From the NCBI RefSeq assembly GCF_000497755.1, contig NZ_AYOD01000002.1, positions 1 through 64,000 on the forward strand: a stretch of DNA of 64,000 nt, in the 5' to 3' direction. The notes under the pieces were generated by a model, which searched no databases, was not told the origin of the DNA, and saw nothing but the letters and a program-made list of their open reading frames with translations. How positions within the stretch are numbered: the first letter of the stretch is position 1; each line of letters opens with the position of its first letter. Shown here piece by piece: positions 1-9,335 of the stretch. Both the position numbers and the translations under genes were made by a program. This DNA comes from Aliihoeflea sp. 2WW. GTDB taxonomy: Bacteria > Pseudomonadota > Alphaproteobacteria > Rhizobiales > Rhizobiaceae.

Positions 1-71
1 TGGGAGATGGCCGGCAGGCCAGAGGGGGGCAACGTAGGGCATCAGCGAAACCGGTGATCTGCTTGGGAGTT

Positions 72-96
72 GAGAGGCCGCACTCGTCGGCCTCTC
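72..96 (-). other. Hairpin downstream of urtA
   Basis: A perfect 9-bp inverted repeat (GAGAGGCCG / CGGCCTCTC, 7-nt loop) begins 16 bases past the urtA stop. No T-run follows on the minus strand, so it looks like an intercistronic hairpin that attenuates or stabilises the transcript between urtA and the permease genes expected to its left, outside the window, rather than a full terminator. Confidence 0.5.
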
Positions 97-111
97 GATG
101 ACGCGAAAAGA

Positions 112-1404
112 TCAGTTTGCCGCAGCCTGCGCACCGCCGCAGGTTTCGGTCTCGGTGTTGAAGTTTCCGCAGTTGACCGGGTCGGTCCAGTCGGCTTCGA
201 GCACCGCAGACTCCGGCAAGAAGTCGGACCAGGCGTCGCCGGGGACGAGGTCTTCGGTTTCCCAGACGACGTCGAACTGGCCGTCGTCCTGGATCTCGCC
301 GATCAGCACCGGCTTGGTGACGTGGTGGTTGGGCAGCATGACCGCCGTGCCGCCGGTCAGGTTCGGGACCTCGACGCCGACGATGGCATCAATGACGGCG
401 TCGGCTTCGGTGGAGCCGGCCTTCTCGACCGCTGCGACCCACATGTTGAAGCCGATATAGTGGGCTTCCATCGGGTCGTTGGTGACGCGCTCCTCGTCGC
501 CGATGAAGGCGTGCCAGGTCTCGATGAACTCGGCGTTCTCCGGCGTGTCGACGGACATGAAGTAGTTCCAGGCGGCGAGGTGGCCGACGAGCGGGGCGGT
601 GTCGAGGCCGGCGAGTTCCTCTTCGCCGACCGAGAAGGCGACGACCGGGATGTCCTCGGCGGCGACGCCCTGATTGCCGAGCTCGCGGTAGAACGGAACG
701 TTGGCGTCGCCGTTGATGGTCGAGACGACAGCGGTCTTCTTGCCCGACGAGCCGAATGCCTTGATGTCGGACACGATCGTCTGCCAGTCGGAATGGCCGA
801 ACGGCGTGTAGTTGATCATGATGTCCTCGGCGGCCACGCCCTTGTCCTTGAGATAGGCCTCGAGAATCTTGTTGGTGGTCTGCGGGTAGACGTAGTCGGT
901 CCCGGCGAGCACCCAGCGCTCGACGCCTTCGTCGTTCATCAGGTAGTCGACGGCCGGGATCGCCTGCTGGTTCGGCGAGGCGCCGGTGTAGAAGACGTTG
1001 CGCTGGCTCTCCTCGCCCTCATACTGGACGGGGTAGAACAGCAGGCCGTTCAGTTCTTCGAAGACCGGGAGCACCGACTTGCGGCAGACCGAGGTCCAGC
1101 AGCCGAAGACGGCGTCGACGCCGTTCACCTCGTACATCTCGCGCGCCTTTTCCGCGGCGAGCGGCCAGTCGGACGCGATGTCGATGACGACCGGCTCGAG
1201 CTGGCGGCCAAGCAGACCGCCCTTCTTGTTCTGCTCCTCGATGAGCATCAGCATGACGTCCTTCAAGGTCGTCTCCGAAATCGCCATCGTGCCCGACAGC
1301 GAATGGAGGACGCCGACCTTGATCGGTCCGTCCTGCGCGGCGGCAGCCGACATCAGAAGACCGCTGGCGACGGCCGCGGCTAGCGTTTGACGAATTCCCC
1401 TCAT
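112..1404 (-). CDS. urtA: Urea ABC transporter substrate-binding protein UrtA
   Basis: Periplasmic binding protein of the high-affinity urea ABC importer (UrtABCDE), of the branched-chain amino acid receptor type. The 430-residue product opens with a Sec signal peptide ending near AAAQDG, then the family signature IKVGVLHSLSGTMAISE and the conserved stretch VFGCWTSVCRKSVLPVFE, which sets urea and amide receptors apart from leucine-binding proteins. The start at 1404 is chosen because GGAGG lies five bases upstream; an in-frame ATG at 1473 would put extra residues before the signal peptide and overlap the promoter. Permease and ATPase genes would follow to the left of the window. A sigma-54 promoter lies at 1446-1463, which implies nitrogen control through NtrC. 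Confidence 0.93.
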   Translation of the reverse strand: MRGIRQTLAAAVASGLLMSAAAAQDGPIKVGVLHSLSGTMAISETTLKDVMLMLIEEQNKKGGLLGRQLEPVVIDIASDWPLAAEKAREMYEVNGVDAVFGCWTSVCRKSVLPVFEELNGLLFYPVQYEGEESQRNVFYTGASPNQQAIPAVDYLMNDEGVERWVLAGTDYVYPQTTNKILEAYLKDKGVAAEDIMINYTPFGHSDWQTIVSDIKAFGSSGKKTAVVSTINGDANVPFYRELGNQGVAAEDIPVVAFSVGEEELAGLDTAPLVGHLAAWNYFMSVDTPENAEFIETWHAFIGDEERVTNDPMEAHYIGFNMWVAAVEKAGSTEADAVIDAIVGVEVPNLTGGTAVMLPNHHVTKPVLIGEIQDDGQFDVVWETEDLVPGDAWSDFLPESAVLEADWTDPVNCGNFNTETETCGGAQAAAN

Positions 1405-1445
1405 GATTGCCTCCAATGGCATTCTTGTTTGCACCGCAATATCGG

Positions 1446-1463
1446 TTGCAACCGGCATGCCAA
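1446..1463 (-). promoter_or_regulatory. Sigma-54 (-24/-12) promoter of urtA
   Basis: On the minus strand the sequence reads TTGGCATGCCGGTTGCAA. It matches the RpoN consensus TGGCACG-N4-TTGCA with one mismatch (T for C at the sixth base of the -24 element), and the GG and GC doublets are exactly 12 apart. Transcription should begin near 1436, giving a 5' leader of about 30 bases before the urtA start at 1404. Confidence 0.75.
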
Positions 1464-1530
1464 GCTCGGCCATGATGAGGATGGCTGAAGGCTTCTCAAC
1501 GTTTTCATGCGCTTACGGCATTTGGCTGTG

Positions 1531-1557
1531 CCGGTATTGGCGGAGCCGATATTGGCG
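1531..1557. repeat. Pair of 12-bp direct repeats upstream of the urtA promoter
   Basis: CCGGTATTGGCG (1531-1542) and CCGATATTGGCG (1546-1557) differ at one base and start 15 bases apart, 70-110 bases upstream of the sigma-54 promoter. This is where enhancer-binding sites would sit, but they do not resemble the usual NtrC site, so the role is unknown. Confidence 0.35.
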
Positions 1558-1643
1558 TGCAGCGCGTGTTGAGGATTATCTGCGCAGTGATCTCGCTATC
1601 GTGATTAATTGTTGTGCGTCTGCGAGGTAGAGAATTTTCTGCA

Positions 1644-1678
1644 CAAAAAAAGGGCGATATCGACATGCGATATCGCCC
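1644..1678 (-). terminator. Rho-independent terminator of the GMC oxidoreductase operon
   Basis: Perfect 11-bp stem GGGCGATATCG / CGATATCGCCC with a 5-nt loop, followed on the minus strand by a run of eight Ts. It lies 22 bases past the stop of the flavoprotein gene and separates that operon from urtA. Confidence 0.9.
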
Positions 1679-1700
1679 GAGTCCGCGGGGGATGATGGGA

Positions 1701-3272
1701 TCAGATCGTGCCCGACGACATTTCCTTGGCGATGTGGTCGGCCTGGCGGATGGCGAGCGCGACGATGGTCAGAGTCGGATTTTCAGCCGCGCCGGTGGTG
1801 AACTGGCTGCCGTCGGAGACGAACAGGTTCGCGATGTCGTGCGTCTGGCCCCACTGGTTGACGACGCCGTCCTCCGGCTTCTCGCTCATCCGGTTCGTGC
1901 CCAGATTATGGGTCGAGGGATAGGGCGGGGTCGGGAAGGTGCGGGTCGCCCCGACCGCATCGTAGAGCGCCATGCCCTGTTGGTAGGCGTGGTTGCGCAT
2001 CGCGGTGTCGTTGGGGTGATCGGTGAAGGCGACGTCCGGGACCGGCATGCCGTATTTGTCCTTCAACTCGGCATGGAGCGAAATCCGGTTGGTCTCCTGC
2101 GGCATGTCCTCGCCGACGATCCACATGCCGGCCATGTGGTCGTATTGATCGAGCGCCGACGTGAAGGACCGGCCCCATCCGCCCGGATTGAGGAAGGCGG
2201 CCATGAAGGGAAGGCCGAGCGCCAGCGTTTCGAGCTCGTAGCCGCCGACGAAGCCGCGGGACGGATCGTGCCTCGCCTCGTCGCGGATGATGCCGGCCAT
2301 CGTCGTGCCGCGGTAGAAATGGACCGGCTGGTCGAAGACGGCGTAGACCGAGCCGGTCGTGTGCCGCATGTAGTTCCTGCCGACCTGGCCGGACGAGTTG
2401 GCGAGGCCGTCCGGATATTTCGACGAGGCGGAGTTGAGGAGCAGGCGCGGGCTTTCGATGGAGTTGCCGGCGACGGCGACGATGCGGGCTTTCTGTTCCT
2501 GCAGATTGCCGTCCTTGTCGGCATAGACGACGCCGGTCACCTTGCCCGAATCGTCGTGCTCGATCTTGATGACGTGGCTGTCGGGACGGACTTCAAGCTT
2601 GCCGGTCGCCTCGCCCTTGGGGATTTCGGTGTAGAGCGTCGACCATTTGGCGCCCCACTTGCAGCCCTGGAAGCAGAAGCCGGTCTGCTGGCAGCCCATG
2701 CGGTCGTCGCGGAAGTCGGAATTGATGGCCATGTTGCCGGTGTGGCAATCCTTGTAACCAAGCTTGTCGGCGCCGGCCTTCAGGATCTTGAAGTTGTTGT
2801 TGCCCGGCAGGCCCTCGATGCCGTGGGTCCGGGTGACGCCCATCTTGTCCTCGGCCTTCTCGTAGTAGGGCTCGAGATCGGCAAGCGTGATCGGCCAGTC
2901 GAGAAGGTTGGCGCCTTCGACCGCACCGTAATTCGTCAGCGTCTTGAACTCGTGTTCCTGGAAGCGCAGCGAGGCGCCGGCCCAGTGGGTGGTCGTGCCG
3001 CCGACGGCCTTGACGATCCAGGCCGGAAGATTGGGGAAGTCCTTCGACACGCGCCAATCGCCGGACGTGGTGCGGTTGTCGAGCCAGGCGAGCTGGCCGA
3101 AGCTGTCCCACTCGTCGTTGATGAAGTCCTCGTATTCGATGCGCGGCCCGGCTTCGAGCACGACCACGTCGACGCCCTTCTGAGCAAGTTCGTTGGCCAG
3201 CGTTCCGCCGCCGGCGCCCGAGCCGATGATGACGACGACCGTGTCGTCGGTAAGTGCATAAGGAGCAGGCAT
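1701..3272 (-). CDS. GMC family FAD-dependent oxidoreductase (gluconate/sugar dehydrogenase large subunit type)
   Basis: Flavoprotein subunit of a membrane-associated sugar or sugar-acid dehydrogenase, 523 residues. The dinucleotide-binding motif GSGAGGG is at residues 17-23, and the C-terminal GMC domain holds STHNLGTNRM (His455) and AENPTLTI (Asn498), the expected catalytic pair. A GGGAGG site precedes the ATG. It has no signal peptide; the gene directly upstream encodes the small subunit with a Tat signal, so the folded pair is probably exported together, as known for bacterial FAD-glucose dehydrogenases. No three-haem cytochrome subunit follows, so its electron acceptor is unclear. The substrate (gluconate, glucose, another polyol or an alcohol) cannot be told from the sequence. 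Confidence 0.88.
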   Translation of the reverse strand: MPAPYALTDDTVVVIIGSGAGGGTLANELAQKGVDVVVLEAGPRIEYEDFINDEWDSFGQLAWLDNRTTSGDWRVSKDFPNLPAWIVKAVGGTTTHWAGASLRFQEHEFKTLTNYGAVEGANLLDWPITLADLEPYYEKAEDKMGVTRTHGIEGLPGNNNFKILKAGADKLGYKDCHTGNMAINSDFRDDRMGCQQTGFCFQGCKWGAKWSTLYTEIPKGEATGKLEVRPDSHVIKIEHDDSGKVTGVVYADKDGNLQEQKARIVAVAGNSIESPRLLLNSASSKYPDGLANSSGQVGRNYMRHTTGSVYAVFDQPVHFYRGTTMAGIIRDEARHDPSRGFVGGYELETLALGLPFMAAFLNPGGWGRSFTSALDQYDHMAGMWIVGEDMPQETNRISLHAELKDKYGMPVPDVAFTDHPNDTAMRNHAYQQGMALYDAVGATRTFPTPPYPSTHNLGTNRMSEKPEDGVVNQWGQTHDIANLFVSDGSQFTTGAAENPTLTIVALAIRQADHIAKEMSSGTI

Positions 3273-3322
3273 GATATCCTCCCGGAAACCTGTCTATGGC
3301 TGAATGGTCGGGTCGAGCGGGA

Positions 3323-3853
3323 TCAGAGCCACTCGATGTCGTCGAAGCCGCGGGTCATGTAGCCGCCCTGGGAGAAGGACTCGCCCTCGTAGCCGAATAG
3401 CGGCCAGAGTTCCTTCTGGTTGTAGAGCCCGACGACCATTCCGCCGCGCACCGCCTGGAAGAACGGGGTGGTTTCGATCGCCTGCAGCAGCTTGACGCGG
3501 TCTTCCTCCCAACCGACACCACGATAGCCGCCCTCGCCCGCGCGCTGGTCGAGATTGGCGATGCCGGATTCGATCAGCTCCTTGTGGGCCGCGTCGCTAC
3601 CGGACTTAGTGTCGTGGTCCTTCATCGCGATGGCGTAGAAACGCTCGGCGACCTGATCGTGCGGATAGACGTCGCGCGCCATCTGGATGAGCGTTGCCAT
3701 CGTGTCCGGCTTCAAGGCCGTGGGCTCCATGCCCCAAGCCTGCTGCGGGCTGATGACGGCGCTGCCCGTCACGACGAGGACGAGAGCGGCGCCGCCGCCC
3801 TTCAGCAATGCCCGCCGCGAAAGAGCGGGCTCTCTTTGATAGACTGTAACCAT
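3323..3853 (-). CDS. Gluconate 2-dehydrogenase subunit 3 family protein, Tat-exported
   Basis: Small (gamma) subunit of a GMC-type dehydrogenase, 176 residues. The N-terminus carries a twin-arginine signal (LSRRALLKGGGAALVLVV, residues 11-28), then a body of the gluconate 2-dehydrogenase subunit 3 family (TMATLIQMARDVYPHD ... GYEGESFSQGGYMTRGFDDI). In characterised homologues this subunit carries the catalytic subunit across the membrane through the Tat pore and helps it fold. GGGAGG sits five bases before the ATG. It lies 50 bases upstream of the flavoprotein gene and is surely cotranscribed with it. Confidence 0.87.
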   Translation of the reverse strand: MVTVYQREPALSRRALLKGGGAALVLVVTGSAVISPQQAWGMEPTALKPDTMATLIQMARDVYPHDQVAERFYAIAMKDHDTKSGSDAAHKELIESGIANLDQRAGEGGYRGVGWEEDRVKLLQAIETTPFFQAVRGGMVVGLYNQKELWPLFGYEGESFSQGGYMTRGFDDIEWL

Positions 3854-3933
3854 GGTTTCCTCCCTGGCTTGCTGGTCGCGCCGATGGCGCGATTGACTGG
3901 CTTGGGCCCCGCCTCCCCGCGCGGCCCCTCAGA

Positions 3934-4329
3934 TCATTTGTAGCGTCCGTGTCTTTGCAGCACCTCGATCTTGTATCCGTCGGGATCGGCGACGAAGAAG
4001 AACCGGGCGATGAGCCGCCCCTCGTTCTTGAACTCGACGATGTCGCGCGGGGCGAGATCATTGGCCTTGAAGCGGGCATGCTCGGCATCGAGATCGTCGA
4101 CGCAAAAGGCGATGTGGCCGTAGCCGTCGCCGAGATCGTAAGGATCGGTCCGGCCCTTGTTGACAGTCAGTTCGACCTCGAAATCGGCATCCGCATTGCG
4201 CAGATAGACCAGCGTGAACGTCTCGAAATCGAGCCGGTCGGCAATGTCGAGCCCGAAGGCCGTCCTGTAGAAATCGATCGACCGCTGTTCCTCAAGAACC
4301 CGGATCATCGAATGAATTGCTTTCGCCAA
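3934..4329 (-). CDS. VOC family protein, lactoylglutathione lyase-like
   Basis: A 131-residue single-module-pair VOC (vicinal oxygen chelate) protein resembling glyoxalase I. The probable metal ligands are in their usual places: His in AIHSM, Glu in FEVELT, His in YGHIAF and Glu in YKIEVLQ. The start is TTG at 4329, chosen because GGAGG lies five bases upstream. It is the first gene of the leftward cluster, 80 bases ahead of the Tat-exported small subunit. A cytosolic lyase for methylglyoxal or another reactive aldehyde would suit an oxidation operon, but that role is inferred; it may be a different VOC enzyme. Confidence 0.75.
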   Translation of the reverse strand: MAKAIHSMIRVLEEQRSIDFYRTAFGLDIADRLDFETFTLVYLRNADADFEVELTVNKGRTDPYDLGDGYGHIAFCVDDLDAEHARFKANDLAPRDIVEFKNEGRLIARFFFVADPDGYKIEVLQRHGRYK

Positions 4330-4382
4330 ATCGGCCTCCGCATCGTTGCTTCGATTAGGATTATGGTCCGTCCCGCCGGCCT

Positions 4383-4403
4383 GTGGTGGCAGCGGGCTAC
4401 TAC
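4383..4403. promoter_or_regulatory. Candidate RHH operator, site 1
   Basis: An imperfect inverted repeat, GTGGTGGC-AGCGG-GCTACTAC, in the divergent intergenic region between the VOC gene and the RHH gene. The right arm GGCTACTAC is identical to part of site 2 at 4861-4878 read on the other strand, and GTGGT is shared too. Placement between divergent promoters suits an autoregulated operator. This is an inference from sequence alone. Confidence 0.4.
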
Positions 4404-4547
4404 GGATGAAGCGGACGAAGATGCGCCGTGCTAAAGTACGACTTGCTCTCGCGCCGCCCTTCCAGGAGATTTGAAGAATTGCAGGGCGGCGTGATCGTCA
4501 CGGCGTCGCTGGACGTACAAGAAAAACAATGTCGCGGAGGAAATGTC

Positions 4548-4853
4548 ATGTGCAGGGTGTTCGCCGGACAAGATCCGGAAGGCTACCGGCCGGTCAACCG
4601 GTCGGTGCGTATAGGCGGTCATTCGACAAGCATCCAATTGGAGGCGACGTTCTGGCTGCTGCTCGACGAGATTGCGCAGTCGCAAGGGCTGTCGACGCCG
4701 AAATTCCTGTCGAAGCTCTATGACGAGGCGATCGAGATCAACGGCGAGATTCCGAACTTCGCCTCGATGCTGCGCACGACCTGCGCGCTCTATCTGCGCG
4801 GTCACCGGCCGCAGGATGGCGAACTGGAAGCGTTGCGGCACGAGGCGGCATAA
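4548..4853 (+). CDS. Ribbon-helix-helix (RHH_4 type) DNA-binding protein
   Basis: A 101-residue protein whose central part (NRSVRIGGHSTSIQLEATFW, then DEIAQSQGLSTPKFLSKLYD) matches the RHH_4 family: a beta strand with TSIQLE followed by two helices that form a dimeric MetJ/Arc-type DNA-binding fold. The start at 4548 is chosen for GCGGAGG seven bases upstream; an in-frame ATG at 4428 lacks such a site and would add an unrelated N-terminus. The gene stands between a leftward GMC dehydrogenase cluster and a rightward PQQ-type dehydrogenase, 82 bases before the latter. Similar near-palindromes lie on both sides of it, so it is a good candidate for the local regulator. Its ligand, if any, is unknown. 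Confidence 0.8.
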   Translation: MCRVFAGQDPEGYRPVNRSVRIGGHSTSIQLEATFWLLLDEIAQSQGLSTPKFLSKLYDEAIEINGEIPNFASMLRTTCALYLRGHRPQDGELEALRHEAA

Positions 4854-4860
4854 TTTTCGT

Positions 4861-4878
4861 GTAGTAGCCGGCTACCAC
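4861..4878. promoter_or_regulatory. Candidate RHH operator, site 2
   Basis: The 18-bp near-palindrome GTAGTAGCCGGCTACCAC, whose central 12 bases are a perfect palindrome, begins eight bases after the RHH gene stop and 58 bases before the dehydrogenase start. On the minus strand it reads GTGGTAGCCGGCTACTAC and shares GTGGT and GGCTACTAC with site 1 (4383-4403). It could be an operator for a promoter of the dehydrogenase gene. Confidence 0.4.
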
Positions 4879-4935
4879 CACTGTTGATCGGCCGGGTCTG
4901 ATCTTCCTTCCGCAAGGTAATTCTGGGAGGAAGCC

Positions 4936-6189
4936 ATGAACAAGACTAGTCTGCTCGCAGCAGCAGCACTGATGATGGCGAGCGCATCGACGCTCGCCTT
5001 TGCACAGACGCAGGATTCGAATCTCGAGCGTCTGAGCAATTTCCAGACGACGGGAACGAGCCAGTTCGAGGTCATCGAGCAGGGCGGCGAGAAGGCCGAG
5101 GCGATCCGCCGAATTCTCGAAAAGGTGCGGGTGCCGAGCGGTTTCAAGATCGACCTCTACGCGATCGTGCCGGATGCGCGGCACATGGCGGTCGGCCCGC
5201 AGGGCATCGTCACTTTCGTGGGCACGCGCAAGACCAAGGTCTGGGCCGTGACCGACCGCGACAAGGACCGGGTGGCCGACGAGGTCAAGGACTTCGCACC
5301 CTCGCTCGCCATGGCGATCCCGAACGGACCGTGCTTCTCGCCGGAGGGCGTGCTCTACATCGCCGAGCAGAACCGGGTTCTGTCCTATCCCGCCGCCGAG
5401 TTCTTCTACGAAAGCCCCGACGTCGCCGCCTTCAAAGTGATGGAGACGCTGGTGCCGGAGGCGGAGGTTTCCTACAACCACACCGCGCGCGTCTGCCGCG
5501 TCGGGCCGGACGGCAAGCTCTACATCTCGCTTGGCCAGCCCTTCAACGTGCCGCCGCCCGAGAAGAAGGAGCTCTACGAGCGCGAAGGCATCGGCGGGAT
5601 CATCCGTGTCGGCCAGGACGGCAAGGGCCGCGAGGTCTACACGCACGGTGTGCGCAATTCGGTCGGTCATGACTTCAACCCGGCCAATGGCGAACTGTGG
5701 TTCACCGACAACCAGGTCGACGGCATGGGCGACGACATTCCGCCTGGGGAACTCAACCGGCAGACCGCGGCCGGCGAGCATTTCGGCTTCCCCTGGTTCG
5801 GCGGCGGGTCGATCCGCACCAACGAATACAAGAGCGAGGAGCCGCCGGCCGGGGTGATCGCGCCCGCAGTCGAGATGGACGCGCATGCGGCCGATCTCGG
5901 CATGACGTTCTATTCGGGGAACCAGTTTCCGCAGAAATATCGCGGCGGCATCTTCTCGGCGCAGCACGGCTCCTGGAACCGCACCACGCCCGTTGGCGCG
6001 CGGGTGATGTTCACCGCCGTCAACGAAGACGGCAGCGCAGGCGAGACGGAAGTGTTCGCGGAAGGCTGGCTCGACGAGAACGGCGAATATCTCGGACGTC
6101 CCGTCGACGTGGCGCAGTTGCGCGACGGCTCGATCCTCGTCTCCGACGATCTCGTCGGCGCGATCTACCGCATCTCCCACGGCAACTGA
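4936..6189 (+). CDS. PQQ-dependent sugar/sorbosone-type dehydrogenase, periplasmic
   Basis: A soluble six-bladed beta-propeller dehydrogenase of the glucose/sorbosone dehydrogenase superfamily, 417 residues with a Sec signal peptide (cleavage near AFA-QTQ). Family marks include GPDGKLYISLG, GVRNSVGHDFNP followed by GELWFTDN, and GEHFGFPWFGGGS. GGGAGG stands six bases before the ATG. The cytochrome c gene begins 63 bases downstream and is the likely electron acceptor. PQQ synthesis genes are not in the window, so cofactor supply lies elsewhere in the genome or outside it. Sorbosone, glucose or another aldose or aldehyde are all possible substrates; the sequence alone does not decide. Confidence 0.82.
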   Translation: MNKTSLLAAAALMMASASTLAFAQTQDSNLERLSNFQTTGTSQFEVIEQGGEKAEAIRRILEKVRVPSGFKIDLYAIVPDARHMAVGPQGIVTFVGTRKTKVWAVTDRDKDRVADEVKDFAPSLAMAIPNGPCFSPEGVLYIAEQNRVLSYPAAEFFYESPDVAAFKVMETLVPEAEVSYNHTARVCRVGPDGKLYISLGQPFNVPPPEKKELYEREGIGGIIRVGQDGKGREVYTHGVRNSVGHDFNPANGELWFTDNQVDGMGDDIPPGELNRQTAAGEHFGFPWFGGGSIRTNEYKSEEPPAGVIAPAVEMDAHAADLGMTFYSGNQFPQKYRGGIFSAQHGSWNRTTPVGARVMFTAVNEDGSAGETEVFAEGWLDENGEYLGRPVDVAQLRDGSILVSDDLVGAIYRISHGN

Positions 6190-6202
6190 CCATCGTCCGA
6201 AA

Positions 6203-6229
6203 GGCCTCCCGGAACAGATCCGGGAGGCC
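6203..6229 (+). other. Intercistronic hairpin between dehydrogenase and cytochrome c
   Basis: An 11-bp perfect stem (GGCCTCCCGGA / TCCGGGAGGCC, 5-nt loop) lies between the two genes, with only TTTT a dozen bases later. It probably sets the relative transcript levels of the dehydrogenase and its cytochrome, or stops 3' decay, rather than ending transcription fully. Confidence 0.5.
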
Positions 6230-6252
6230 GGTCGACGCATTTTGGAGCAAAC

Positions 6253-6573
6253 ATGAAAACAGCTTTGTTGCTGGCCGGCATGATCGGCCTTTGGACATCA
6301 GGTGCACTGGCGGCCGATCCTGCCGAAGGCCGCAAGGTCGCGGCGCGCTGCCAGGCATGTCACGGCATCGACGGTATCGCCAAGCTGCCGATCGCCCCCA
6401 ATCTGGCCGGCGAGAGCGCAGGCTATCTCGAAACGCAGTTGAAGGCGTTCAAGGACGGCAAGCGTGAGAACGCGATGATGACGGTCGTCGTGAAGGATCT
6501 GACCGCCGAACAGATCGCCGATGTCGCGGCCTGGTACGAATCGATCGAAGTGACGGTCAAGTTGCCGGAATAG
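6253..6573 (+). CDS. Periplasmic class I cytochrome c
   Basis: A 106-residue secreted monohaem cytochrome. The signal peptide ends near ALA-ADP (residue 20). The haem motif CQACH is at residues 33-37, and a Met pair at 78-79 (ENAMMTVV) offers the distal ligand; the size and layout resemble cytochrome c553/c4 single domains. It follows the PQQ-type dehydrogenase in the same direction, so it most likely takes electrons from that enzyme and hands them to the respiratory chain. It ends three bases before the convergent cckA stop. Confidence 0.87.
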   Translation: MKTALLLAGMIGLWTSGALAADPAEGRKVAARCQACHGIDGIAKLPIAPNLAGESAGYLETQLKAFKDGKRENAMMTVVVKDLTAEQIADVAAWYESIEVTVKLPE

Positions 6574-6576
6574 GCC

Positions 6577-9156
<2,580 letters not shown>

Positions 9157-9302
9157 GAAGGCGGTCCCCCAACCGATCGGATCATTCGAGATGACACCGG
9201 CATACATCATCGCAACGCGAAGCTGCAAGGACGGCACCGGCGGCGGGGAAAGCTTCGTTCCAGTCTCGACGCAACCGGTTGACGCCTGACGCGTTGCGGA
9301 GT

Positions 9303-9317
9303 TTAGCGTCTACTTAA
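9303..9317. promoter_or_regulatory. Possible CtrA box between cckA and fliO
   Basis: TTAG-CGTCTAC-TTAA matches the CtrA consensus TTAA-N7-TTAA with one mismatch and lies 19 bases before the fliO start. A CtrA site here would be sensible for a flagellar gene divergent from cckA. The motif is short and AT-rich matches arise by chance, so this is tentative. Confidence 0.3.
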
Positions 9318-9335
9318 TTACGAGCGGAGACAGAC

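Noticed and set aside
1403-1630. Short plus-strand frame upstream of urtA
   Set aside because: Covers the sigma-54 promoter and leader of urtA, has no ribosome-binding site and no recognisable product.
1614-3362. Long open frame on the plus strand opposite the GMC oxidoreductase gene
   Set aside because: Arg/Asp/Val-rich translation with no recognisable domain, antisense to a complete gene; long shadow frames are normal at this GC content.
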